Source: a virus
Strand: one strand, 5' to 3'
Virus record (IMG/VR): IMGVR_UViG_3300021961_000026
Span: 62,001 to 126,000 of that record
DNA: 64,000 bases
Shown here piece after piece: positions 1 through 7,526 of the stretch (the stretch's first letter is position 1; every line of letters begins with the position of its first letter). The notes below the pieces were generated by a model that was not told the origin of the DNA, ran no database searches, and saw nothing but the letters and a program-made list of their open reading frames with translations. A program made the translations under genes and the position numbers.

Positions 1-1
1 A

Positions 2-1591
2 GTTAAAAAGAATCAACAAATTAAGTTTAGGTTGATCTTTGTTGCAGATGGAGAAAATTATGACCCAACTGCGGAACCAATTCCTCAAGATGTTGTTGTT
101 TCTGTATTAAGAGCTGAAACATTGGCTGGAGCTATCGTTACTACTCCAGTTTCATATTTATATAATAGTGCAACTCCAGATATTTCAAAGTATATTACAA
201 AACACGTTAGTAAAGAATTTACATTTCACTATACAGTTCCAGAAAATATATTTCCAGGAATTTATACGGTAGTAGCAAAAACAGTTAAAGATTCAGTTGA
301 TTTAGTTATCGAGTCTAGATTTGAAGTAAAAGAAGACGCATATGAACCACTACCTACAGTTCCACTTGGAAATAGGTCAAGCACCATAACCTATAGGCCT
401 TCATATGAAGACATTAATCAATCAAATACTAATTCTATTTTATTGATAGGTCATGCAGATAATCTTAAGCTAAACAATCCAATAAAAATTAAATCAATGC
501 AAACAGCGGTTGATTTACTGGGGGCAGATATAACAAGCCCCCTTTTAAGGGGCGTATTTGATGCCTACACGGCAGGTGCAAGAGATATCTTCATATGTGC
601 TGCTGCTCCAATGTCTGAATATGTAGATAATTTTTCTGATAGAAATACTCCATACGATTACTTGGGCGCATACTATCCCACGCCTACTGCAATAACATTT
701 TATCAAAGATATTATGATAGATTGCAAACAACATATTCAGTTATTAAAGAATTAGATTATATAGATGTTATAGTTCCGTTGGAAACAAGTTTTATTAGGA
801 CTAATTCTGTTGATTTTCTTACACAGTTAGTTAATCACTGTAGAGACTTCCATGATTATACTGGCTATGTGCAAATGGGAATTATTGGCACTAGATCAGA
901 AGGTGTAAGTTCTGATGATATTGACTTGATGGAAGCTAATGTAAATCTGAAAGATAAATATACTACTTACTCTGCAGGAACAAATAATGTATCTTCAGAT
1001 AAGGGCAGATATGTTATACCAATTTATGGAGAGGCAACATTCTCTCATACAGTACAGCAGCTGACTTATGTTTCGTCTGTAGCGGCTGCATATGCAGGAC
1101 TATTAGTTTCAAGTCCAATGAGCATGTCTTTAATTAGAAAAAGACTTCCAGGAGCTATGTCACTTCTTGGAGACAATCTAACTACATCTGAAACAAATAG
1201 GCTGGATACTCTTGGGGTTAATGCAGTATATAGAGGAAATAAGGCAAGAAGAGGAAATCCTTTTGAGGTATATGTTACTAATGATTATACTTTAGCTAAT
1301 AAAAATTCTGTTTTTTCTAAAACGCCTCAAATGAGATTGGTTTCTTTATTGGCATCAGAAGTAAAGGGTTATGGATATGATGCTATTGGAAAATTTGGTT
1401 ACGATAAAGTTGTGTCAAATGTAAGAGCATTACTTGAATATCTAAAGGGTTCAAAGACTATTGTTGACTATGACTTTAAAGCAAAAGTTTCAGAAACAGA
1501 TAAAGGGGTAATTTACCTTTATATAAACATGGTTTCATCTCTTGGTCTTAAAACGGTAAATCTTTCTTTGGCAGCAGGACCAGGAGCATAA
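2..1591 (+). CDS. Tail sheath-like virion protein, 5' truncated by window edge
   Basis: The reading frame is open from base 2, so the start lies upstream of the window; the first possible internal start is TTG at 32. About 529 codons are visible. The N-terminal ~100 residues look like an all-beta Ig-type domain. It is followed by a sheath-type core with the pattern 'SPLLRGVFDAYTAGARDIF', and the C-terminal ~130 residues resemble the conserved end of contractile sheath proteins (a helix around 'VVSNVRALLEYL', then paired strands). It lies two genes before the canonical sheath at 2548, so it may be a sheath-related initiator, terminator or decorated sheath variant. The family resemblance is read by eye from the pattern; the exact role is inference. 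Confidence 0.6.
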   Translation, partial: VKKNQQIKFRLIFVADGENYDPTAEPIPQDVVVSVLRAETLAGAIVTTPVSYLYNSATPDISKYITKHVSKEFTFHYTVPENIFPGIYTVVAKTVKDSVDLVIESRFEVKEDAYEPLPTVPLGNRSSTITYRPSYEDINQSNTNSILLIGHADNLKLNNPIKIKSMQTAVDLLGADITSPLLRGVFDAYTAGARDIFICAAAPMSEYVDNFSDRNTPYDYLGAYYPTPTAITFYQRYYDRLQTTYSVIKELDYIDVIVPLETSFIRTNSVDFLTQLVNHCRDFHDYTGYVQMGIIGTRSEGVSSDDIDLMEANVNLKDKYTTYSAGTNNVSSDKGRYVIPIYGEATFSHTVQQLTYVSSVAAAYAGLLVSSPMSMSLIRKRLPGAMSLLGDNLTTSETNRLDTLGVNAVYRGNKARRGNPFEVYVTNDYTLANKNSVFSKTPQMRLVSLLASEVKGYGYDAIGKFGYDKVVSNVRALLEYLKGSKTIVDYDFKAKVSETDKGVIYLYINMVSSLGLKTVNLSLAAGPGA

Positions 1592-1592
1592 A

Positions 1593-2432
1593 ATGTTTAA
1601 TGTAAATAGAGAAATTCAAAACGGTGGAAATCAATGGCAGTGGAAAAGGGGAATGCCAGAGTTTGGTATAGAGCCAGTATTTAGTAAGTTAAAATTTGGA
1701 GAACCATTACAAGCAGAAGGCAATTTAACTTATCTCGAATTTGTTGCAGCAGTAAAAGCTTTATGGGAACAATCATTTCCAAAGTATCCAATTAAGCCTT
1801 CTTCAAGCGGCGATAATGCCTTTACTTGGTATGATCCAGATTTCTTAGATCCAGTAACCGGAGAAACAATTGGTGGCTGGAGACCAACTGAAGCAATAAT
1901 AACTTATTCTTTAGAATTAAGAAAAACTCACACTGTTGAACCAAAGCCTAAAATGAGGTTTACTTACCCTAAGGATAAGATAACAATATATGGCCAGAGG
2001 TTTCAAAATATCGTAGCCTTTAATGCCATAGCCCCAGTCACAAAGATGATGGGAAATAATGAAAATTCTATTACAGATGACCACGATAGTGCGTACTTAG
2101 TTGAATCTTTAATTGAGGCCTTTGAAGATTTTATGATGGAATATACCCCAGTCTTTAAAAGAATAGGCGCCTCAGAATTAGTTTATTCTAGAAGGCTTTC
2201 AGACTCAGAGGTCAATAGGCAGTCAAATGACGTTCATAAGAGAACTGTTACATATATGTTAACGACTGAAAAGCTTTTCGGGGCAGAAATTAATACAATT
2301 GATCAAATTGCCCTTGATCTTAGAACATATATGTCAGTTGAGCCAGAAATCTTAATTCCTGCTACTCCTAATTATGATAACTATGAGTTAAATATAGTTG
2401 ACCTAGAACAGACAGCTACTCCAAATATATAA
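1593..2432 (+). CDS. Conserved virion protein of unknown role (279 aa)
   Basis: ATG at 1593 sits one base after the previous stop and is preceded by AGGAG within the end of the upstream gene, so the two are translationally coupled. The 279-residue product is soluble, with a Trp/Pro-rich N-terminus and a mixed alpha/beta centre. No signal peptide, membrane segment or known motif is visible. Its position between two sheath-type genes suggests a tail completion, neck or tail-terminator function, but this is context only. The C-terminus carries two Ala-Thr-Pro triplets, a motif recurring in neighbouring structural proteins. I do not recognise the family. Confidence 0.6.
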   Translation: MFNVNREIQNGGNQWQWKRGMPEFGIEPVFSKLKFGEPLQAEGNLTYLEFVAAVKALWEQSFPKYPIKPSSSGDNAFTWYDPDFLDPVTGETIGGWRPTEAIITYSLELRKTHTVEPKPKMRFTYPKDKITIYGQRFQNIVAFNAIAPVTKMMGNNENSITDDHDSAYLVESLIEAFEDFMMEYTPVFKRIGASELVYSRRLSDSEVNRQSNDVHKRTVTYMLTTEKLFGAEINTIDQIALDLRTYMSVEPEILIPATPNYDNYELNIVDLEQTATPNI

Positions 2433-2547
2433 CTTTAATTATATAAAATAGATACTATGATCATTTGTGTAAGTTATTTTTATAAGTTACTTGTTACTAT
2501 TACATGAGATAAACCAACAAACGCTTAGTCGGAGGTTCAAAAATAAG

Positions 2548-3801
2548 ATGGCTATACCTGGCGTAACAACCCTAATTAGAGATCGCTTTTACAGCATTTC
2601 TCGTCAAGATGCACCTGTTGGTCCAAAGATTGTGGCTATAGCCAAAAGATCATCTGGCGCAACTTCCGCATCTAGCGTACAAGACCTTGACGTAGTTCAG
2701 GCTACAACTGAAAAAGACGTTATTGACGTTTTCGGTGATGGTTCTGACCTTCATAAGGCTTTTCTAGAATTAGTATCAGCAGGAGCACAAAGAGTATTCC
2801 TTGTGCCACTTCCTTCAGATACTGTATTCAGTGATTCAGCTGGAACTATTACCAGTTCATCATTTGGTGGCACAGCTGCAGAGCTACTAGACGCAGCTTT
2901 CGCAGCTGCAGAGTCAGTCCTTCCAGATGTTATTGTTCCTTGGGGCAGAGGTGGAAATTCAACAGACTGGAATGGAACAGCAACTCCAAACACCAATGCA
3001 ATTGGCTTCTTTGCCAATAACTCTTCAACAGTTGCTAATAGCTGGGCATATAAGATCGGCGTAAAAGTAAAAGATATTGCAACTAATACACATCCATGTG
3101 TTGCAGTTCTTGGTGTTGCTCCATATGATGATGGAAGCAATGAGTCAATGACTCCAGCTCAAGCTAATACTCACCTTGGTCTTAGCGCACTTGCTTCAAA
3201 AGAAGATTCAACAATGAAAGAAGTTGGACCATACGTCGTTATTGTTGCATCTGAAGTGAAGCCAGTCAACTACGAATCAAATGGTGTTAATTTCGGTTAT
3301 GCTAATGGCGCAGCAGCACTTGCTGCAACAATGAGTAAACTTTCATCATACTCAGCAATTACGAATAAGCCATTGTACAATGTGCAGGCTCTTCGTTATG
3401 CGCCAACAAGAACTCAGCAAGAGACCTTGACTGGTAAGGGCGTTAACTGTGTTGTCCTTAACTTTAATAAGGTTGCAGTTTTTGGCGATGGAGTAACCTT
3501 TGCGGCGTCTGCATCTGACTTTGTTAGACTTTCAACAAAGAGAATAGTTGATGACGCAGCAAATCTTGTTCGTCAAGCAACACAAAAGTTTATTGGAGAA
3601 GCTTCCAGTGTCCAGATGAGAAACTCAATGGAAACTGCAATCTCTTCAGCTCTACGAGGCATGCAACTATTAGGTGCCATCTTGGAAAGTGATTTTAACG
3701 TAACTTATATCCCAAGTCAAAATAAGGCGATTGTAGACCTCGTTGTAACACCTGCATTTGAACTCAAGTCAATTGAGGTGCAGATAGCCATTAACATATA
3801 A
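2548..3801 (+). CDS. Tail sheath protein
   Basis: The open frame extends upstream to 2491, but ATG 2548 is preferred: GGAGG lies 12 nt upstream and the product then begins MAIPGVTTLIRDRF, a normal sheath N-terminus. The 417-aa product has the subunit layout of contractile phage sheaths: an N-terminal handshake segment, a variable middle domain around residues 100-250, and a conserved C-terminal domain. The latter includes 'RIVDDAANLVRQATQKFIGE', a helix 'METAISSALRGMQLLGAI' and a terminal pair of beta strands. Contractile sheaths surround the tail tube and drive DNA delivery. A 115-bp gap upstream and more GC-rich codons than the neighbours suggest strong separate expression; I see no clear promoter in that gap. 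Confidence 0.85.
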   Translation: MAIPGVTTLIRDRFYSISRQDAPVGPKIVAIAKRSSGATSASSVQDLDVVQATTEKDVIDVFGDGSDLHKAFLELVSAGAQRVFLVPLPSDTVFSDSAGTITSSSFGGTAAELLDAAFAAAESVLPDVIVPWGRGGNSTDWNGTATPNTNAIGFFANNSSTVANSWAYKIGVKVKDIATNTHPCVAVLGVAPYDDGSNESMTPAQANTHLGLSALASKEDSTMKEVGPYVVIVASEVKPVNYESNGVNFGYANGAAALAATMSKLSSYSAITNKPLYNVQALRYAPTRTQQETLTGKGVNCVVLNFNKVAVFGDGVTFAASASDFVRLSTKRIVDDAANLVRQATQKFIGEASSVQMRNSMETAISSALRGMQLLGAILESDFNVTYIPSQNKAIVDLVVTPAFELKSIEVQIAINI

Positions 3802-3826
3802 TTAACCGACTGGAGGGTAATAAACA

Positions 3827-4519
3827 ATGGCAGATTCAGACCAACTACCGGTAAATAAGTACCTTAATACTTATACCACATTTTCTGGTGCAGATATTGT
3901 AGCCACTTTTGGTGGCGTTGAAATTGGCGCACTTTCAGGCATCACCTTCTCTGTAACAAGAGAAAAGGCTCCCATTTACACAATGGGTTCACCAAATCCT
4001 CGTTCCTTCTCAAGAGGTAAAAGAGGCATCGCTGGCTCACTGATTTTCACTGTCTTTGATCGCCCAGCTCTTTATACAATGCTAGATAAGCATTACAGCA
4101 ATACTTCATCAGCAATGCACTATTACACAAGAGCTCACAACACTCTTCCTGGTGATGGTGCAGCTTCGGCTGGTAGAGGTATTCCAGGAATTGGTTCAGA
4201 ACTTGGTTGGACCAAGGACGTAGTAAAGAAAGTTCCTTACTATGCTGACCAAATTCCACCATTTGACATTACAGTTACATTTGTTAATGAATATGGTAAT
4301 GCTGCAGCAAGATCAATCTATGGCGTAGAGCTTCTCAACGAAGGTTCTGGTGCTTCAATGGACGACATCGTCATTGAAGAAACTATGACTTATGTTGCTA
4401 GAGAACTCGGTCCAATGTATGCAATAAACATTGATAAGTCAAATGATCAAACATTGGCTCAGTCAATTGAAGACATTGGCGTTAAGACTGGTCTAAAGAC
4501 TGGAATCATTCGTCCATAA
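3827..4519 (+). CDS. Tail tube-type protein, copy 1
   Basis: ATG 3827 is preceded by GGAGGG, a strong ribosome-binding site. The 230-aa product contains 'FSGADIVATFGGVEIG', then 'REKAPIYTMGSPNPRSFSRG' and 'GIAGSLIFTVFDR', a pattern shared with the next two genes. Its position directly after the sheath is the classical tube position, and the length suits a tube protomer. The tube forms the inner DNA conduit of the contractile tail. A terminator follows at 4540-4580, so sheath and tube probably share a highly expressed transcript. The assignment rests on position and on the paralogue pattern. Confidence 0.7.
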   Translation: MADSDQLPVNKYLNTYTTFSGADIVATFGGVEIGALSGITFSVTREKAPIYTMGSPNPRSFSRGKRGIAGSLIFTVFDRPALYTMLDKHYSNTSSAMHYYTRAHNTLPGDGAASAGRGIPGIGSELGWTKDVVKKVPYYADQIPPFDITVTFVNEYGNAAARSIYGVELLNEGSGASMDDIVIEETMTYVARELGPMYAINIDKSNDQTLAQSIEDIGVKTGLKTGIIRP

Positions 4520-4539
4520 TTTATTTGGATAAGTAAGTG

Positions 4540-4580
4540 ATGGTGCACGGGAGCTTGTCTTTCGTGCACCATTCTTTTTT
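4540..4580 (+). terminator. Rho-independent terminator after tail tube gene
   Basis: A perfect 10-bp stem (ATGGTGCACG pairing with CGTGCACCAT) encloses a 13-nt loop and is followed directly by a run of T residues. It lies in the 74-bp gap between two tube-type genes, just upstream of the AGGAGG of the next gene. It probably caps the abundant sheath/tube transcript while letting some read-through into the downstream tail genes. Confidence 0.85.
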
Positions 4581-4593
4581 ATAGGAGGCTATT

Positions 4594-5307
4594 TTGCCAG
4601 TAGTAAATGCTCAAAAAACTCAAGCTACAGCCAGTAACTTGACTGACAATATTAGCAACTCACCATTAGCCAACATGTCATATTCTGGTGCAGACATTGT
4701 AGCTACAATGATAATACCAATTATTGGTCAAGATGGAAAAATACAAAGCACTGGAGATGTTATTGAGCTTGGTGACCTTCAAACTGTATCTTACTCTATT
4801 CACAGAGAAAATACTCCAATAAGGACTTTAGGCCACTCAAATGTAAGAGGTTTCGTTAAAGGTTCTAGAACTATTGCTGGATCACTAATATTTACAGTAT
4901 TTCATGAGTACGCTTTTTATAAAATTAAACAATATAAAAATTACTTAGCTGATAGCAAAGGTTTTTTTGCTCCACTAGCAGACATGTTACCTCCATTTGA
5001 TATTGTATTTACATTCTTCAATGAATATGGTGTTGCCTCCAAGATGAAGATATTCGGCATTACTATAGTAGATGAAGGCCAAACCATGTCGATTGATGAC
5101 TTAATTACCGAACAAACATACACATACATGGCAAGAGGTATTCAACCAATGGTGCACATGGTTGGAGAAAAAGAAAAGATGGCCTACGCACAGGATCAGC
5201 AAAATATAGCTGACCAAATTAATAAAAATATATTTGGTGACGATGAATCTGGAAATCAAATATCAACACTTTATAATAATTTTATAGATGAAGTTACAAC
5301 CTTTTAA
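4594..5307 (+). CDS. Tail tube-type protein, copy 2
   Basis: The start is TTG at 4594, chosen because AGGAGG lies 7 nt upstream. The 237-aa product repeats the hallmarks of copy 1: 'YSGADIVATM', 'SIHRENTPIRTLGHSNVRGF' and 'TIAGSLIFTVF', followed by 'PPFDIVFTFFNEYG', which matches 'PPFDITVTFVNEYG' in copy 1. The two are paralogues. Lower expression is implied by the terminator upstream and the TTG start, so this copy may be a minor tube, cap or initiator ring rather than the main tube. The C-terminal ~50 residues are hydrophilic and copy-specific. Confidence 0.65.
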   Translation: MPVVNAQKTQATASNLTDNISNSPLANMSYSGADIVATMIIPIIGQDGKIQSTGDVIELGDLQTVSYSIHRENTPIRTLGHSNVRGFVKGSRTIAGSLIFTVFHEYAFYKIKQYKNYLADSKGFFAPLADMLPPFDIVFTFFNEYGVASKMKIFGITIVDEGQTMSIDDLITEQTYTYMARGIQPMVHMVGEKEKMAYAQDQQNIADQINKNIFGDDESGNQISTLYNNFIDEVTTF

Positions 5308-5316
5308 GGAAAATTT

Positions 5317-6312
5317 GTGACAGAGCAAATGCGATTTAATCCGCTAAATGCAAAACTAGATCAGGTTTGGGCTGGTGGATCTCAATCTTATGAAACAGAT
5401 AAAAGATTTAGTAATTATTACGATTACTACTTTGCTGGCGAAGATATTAAAGTATATATCGATCCACTTTTTAGTCAGGATAATGAATTAGATATAGCAT
5501 CTTTTTCCTATGTTATTAAACAGGAAAAGCAACCACTATATGGATTTTGGTCATATAACTATGACACCATGCTTATGGGCACCAGATTAATCACTGGAGA
5601 GTTTACCGTATTTACAAGATCTCCAAGAAGAATGACCGAATTGATTGAGGCCGCAACAGAAGCAAGAGTCCTAGATCCTAATCCTAAAAATTTTGGTGGG
5701 GTATTTTCTTCATTAAGAAGAGGAAAATATACATCAGTCGATGAAGCGGGTATGAGAAAAGAATTGTACTCATCAGAAGCTGATGAAAAAAACCTACAGA
5801 AGTATTGGGGATATTCTCAGTTAGATAGAATTACTGAAGATCCATTTATTAAAAATGTTAAAGATTCAAATAGAAATATTTTTAGTGCTCACCCACCATT
5901 TAACTTTGTTGTTCTTTATGGGGCCCAGGAAGCCTCGCTTAGTCCAATGAATTACACTTCTTCAGTAGGAAGAGAAATAGACAATCTAGACAGAATGATC
6001 GCTTCGGATACAAACGAAAGAATGGTCAAGCTAGATAACGTTATTAGTCCTATGAAGATAGTTCTTCAAGAAGTTAATTTAATTTCTATGGCTACAATGT
6101 ATTCACCTGGTGGCCAACCAGTCGCTGAGAATTATCAATTTATAGCAAGAGACACCTATATGACAGAAGGTGATCTTGGCTTTACTAAGAGCATGATTAC
6201 ATCAGTTACATCTGATGCCGAGGACGCTGCATCTGAAATACAAAAAGATGGAGAAGGAAATGCTGAGCAGAGAAGAACCAATTTAACTAATGGTAAGGCT
6301 CAGTATCTATAA
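5317..6312 (+). CDS. Tail tube-type protein, copy 3 (divergent, 331 aa)
   Basis: The GTG at 5317 is preceded by AAGGA. The 331-aa product keeps a divergent version of the tube-type pattern: 'GEDIKVYIDPLF', 'SYVIKQEKQPLYGFWSYNYD', 'MGTRLITGEFTVFTRSP' and 'HPPFNFVVLYG'. It is longer than copies 1 and 2 because of an insertion around residues 110-180 and a charged tail. It is probably a third tube-related ring protein, such as a tube terminator or baseplate-proximal ring; which of these is not determinable from sequence. The gene closes the tube cluster and is followed by a promoter. Confidence 0.55.
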   Translation: MTEQMRFNPLNAKLDQVWAGGSQSYETDKRFSNYYDYYFAGEDIKVYIDPLFSQDNELDIASFSYVIKQEKQPLYGFWSYNYDTMLMGTRLITGEFTVFTRSPRRMTELIEAATEARVLDPNPKNFGGVFSSLRRGKYTSVDEAGMRKELYSSEADEKNLQKYWGYSQLDRITEDPFIKNVKDSNRNIFSAHPPFNFVVLYGAQEASLSPMNYTSSVGREIDNLDRMIASDTNERMVKLDNVISPMKIVLQEVNLISMATMYSPGGQPVAENYQFIARDTYMTEGDLGFTKSMITSVTSDAEDAASEIQKDGEGNAEQRRTNLTNGKAQYL

Positions 6313-6317
6313 TATAT

Positions 6318-6346
6318 TTGATTTAAATATCAAATAAATGTATAAT
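6318..6346 (+). promoter_or_regulatory. Sigma-70-type promoter upstream of tail chaperone genes
   Basis: TTGATT at 6318-6323 and TATAAT at 6341-6346 are separated by exactly 17 bp, a good vegetative promoter, 30 bp before the start at 6376. The -35 and spacer also form an AT-rich inverted repeat (TATTTGAT with ATCAAATA), which could act as a weak hairpin or operator. It would drive the chaperone and tape-measure genes separately from the sheath/tube cluster. Confidence 0.6.
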
Positions 6347-6375
6347 GTTATGATCAACGTTGAATAAGGAGAATT

Positions 6376-6876
6376 ATGTCAGAAAAAAGAAAGGTGGTTG
6401 TTTCTAGCAACCCCGAACTAGCACAAAGCTTAGAGGCTGAAGAAGCCTATACTGCAGCTGTTGTAGAAGAAGACTATCAAGACGAAGAGCCAGTTAATAG
6501 AGTTGAAGATCTTCCAGATGAGCAAGAGATTTGGGAAGATGGCCCAACCGCTGGCATGGTCAAGCAGTGGAAAGAACAATTTGGTGATGTTTATGTTACA
6601 TCAATTTCTTTTGATAAACACATTGCATGGCGTGTTCTGACACGCGCAGAATATAAAGGTATTGTAAAGAAGATGGAGCAAATGATTCAAGCTGGAACAC
6701 TTTCTTCAGCTGAGGCTAATATGTGGAACGAAGAGGCTATTTCAGATCTATGCATATTGTATCCAGAATTGGATAGATCAGAGATGAATGGGATTATGGC
6801 TGGAGTTCCTTCACTAATTGCCCAGGAAGTGCTAGAGGCTTCTGGTTTCGTAGCATTGGAAGTTCGTCAGCTTTAA
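6376..6876 (+). CDS. Tail assembly chaperone-type protein 1
   Basis: ATG 6376 follows AAGGAG. The 166-aa product starts with an acidic, probably disordered ~55 residues. A compact domain follows with 'WKEQFGDVYVTSISFDKHIA', 'WRVLTRAEYKGIVKKM' and 'GVPSLIAQEVLEASGF'. The following gene encodes a similar domain, and both precede the largest tail proteins, which is where tail assembly chaperones (lambda G/T type) normally lie. Such proteins coat the tape measure during tail assembly. It ends CTT TAA, followed by a run of A bases and the next start four bases later. Confidence 0.6.
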   Translation: MSEKRKVVVSSNPELAQSLEAEEAYTAAVVEEDYQDEEPVNRVEDLPDEQEIWEDGPTAGMVKQWKEQFGDVYVTSISFDKHIAWRVLTRAEYKGIVKKMEQMIQAGTLSSAEANMWNEEAISDLCILYPELDRSEMNGIMAGVPSLIAQEVLEASGFVALEVRQL

Positions 6877-6881
6877 AAAAA
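6871..6881 (+). other. Candidate +1 frameshift site CTT-TAA-A between chaperone genes
   Basis: The last sense codon CTT (6871) and stop TAA are followed by five As and the ATG of the next gene. Slipping +1 at CTT-TAA gives AAA AAA ATG GAA, in frame with the downstream gene. The arrangement mirrors the E. coli prfB site CUU-UGA-C. The downstream ATG has no Shine-Dalgarno sequence at useful spacing. Tail-chaperone pairs are classically joined by programmed frameshifting, usually -1. Simple stop/restart across the 4-nt gap is the competing explanation. Confidence 0.35.
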
Positions 6882-7507
6882 TGGAACCAGAAAAATTATA
6901 CGAGCTTAAAAAAAATTATGGCTCTGTATTTACAGCAACAGTAAAAAATACTGAAATTGTATTTAGGGAGCTAACATTTAGCGAGTTTGATAAAATTGCT
7001 GAGTATCAAAATTCGGAGGACTATTCTTCGGTAGATACTGAGGATATAATTATTAAATGTGCCGTCGTACATCCTGATGATTTTAATATTGATAAAATAC
7101 CACCAGGAATAGTTGCATCTTTAGCTAAGCAAATAATAGATTTTTCTGGTTTTTATTCCGCTAAACTAGCAAAATATATCCTTGAAGAAAAAAGGGATCA
7201 CGCTAATCAAGTCAGAAGCTTAATGAAAGCCTTTGTTTTAGCTACTATAACATCATATTCTCCGGAACAATTGGATGATATGACGTTTTCTCAGCTGGCT
7301 GAAAAAGTCGCTCTTTCAGAAAAGATTATAGAAATTAAGCAGGCTATCAATGGAATTCAATCTACTGATTTAAAGCTAGAACTAATAGATCCAGAAGAAG
7401 AGCAAGAAAAGCAAAAGCAAAAAGCTGCTCGTCACAATCTTTCCAAGAAAGAAGGAGAAGCAGAGTACGATGACCCTATTGCTCAAAAACTTTGGGGTAT
7501 GCGTTAA
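6881..7507 (+). CDS. Tail assembly chaperone-type protein 2 (paralogue or frameshift extension)
   Basis: The 208-aa frame begins four bases after the previous stop without its own ribosome-binding site. Its N-terminal ~110 residues align by eye with chaperone 1: 'LKKNYGSVFTATV' with 'WKEQFGDVYVTSI', 'FRELTFSEFDKIA' with 'WRVLTRAEYKGIV', and 'SLAKQIIDFSGFYS' with 'SLIAQEVLEASGFVA'. The remainder is helical and highly charged. It is therefore a tandem duplicate of the preceding domain, either translated by re-initiation or fused to it by a +1 shift at 6871, giving a two-domain G-T type product. Confidence 0.6.
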   Translation: MEPEKLYELKKNYGSVFTATVKNTEIVFRELTFSEFDKIAEYQNSEDYSSVDTEDIIIKCAVVHPDDFNIDKIPPGIVASLAKQIIDFSGFYSAKLAKYILEEKRDHANQVRSLMKAFVLATITSYSPEQLDDMTFSQLAEKVALSEKIIEIKQAINGIQSTDLKLELIDPEEEQEKQKQKAARHNLSKKEGEAEYDDPIAQKLWGMR

Positions 7508-7526
7508 ATATAAAGAGGAGTAAACC

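Noticed and set aside
2491-2547. Extended N-terminus of the sheath from 2491
   Set aside because: It would translate through the ribosome-binding site; ATG 2548 gives a standard sheath N-terminus.
2751-3140. Minus-strand frame of 129 codons within the sheath gene
   Set aside because: A shadow of the sheath coding sequence; no promoter or ribosome-binding site.
6313-6340. AT-rich hairpin as terminator
   Set aside because: The inverted repeat is AT-only, lacks a U-run and coincides with a good -35/-10 promoter; it is better read as part of that promoter.
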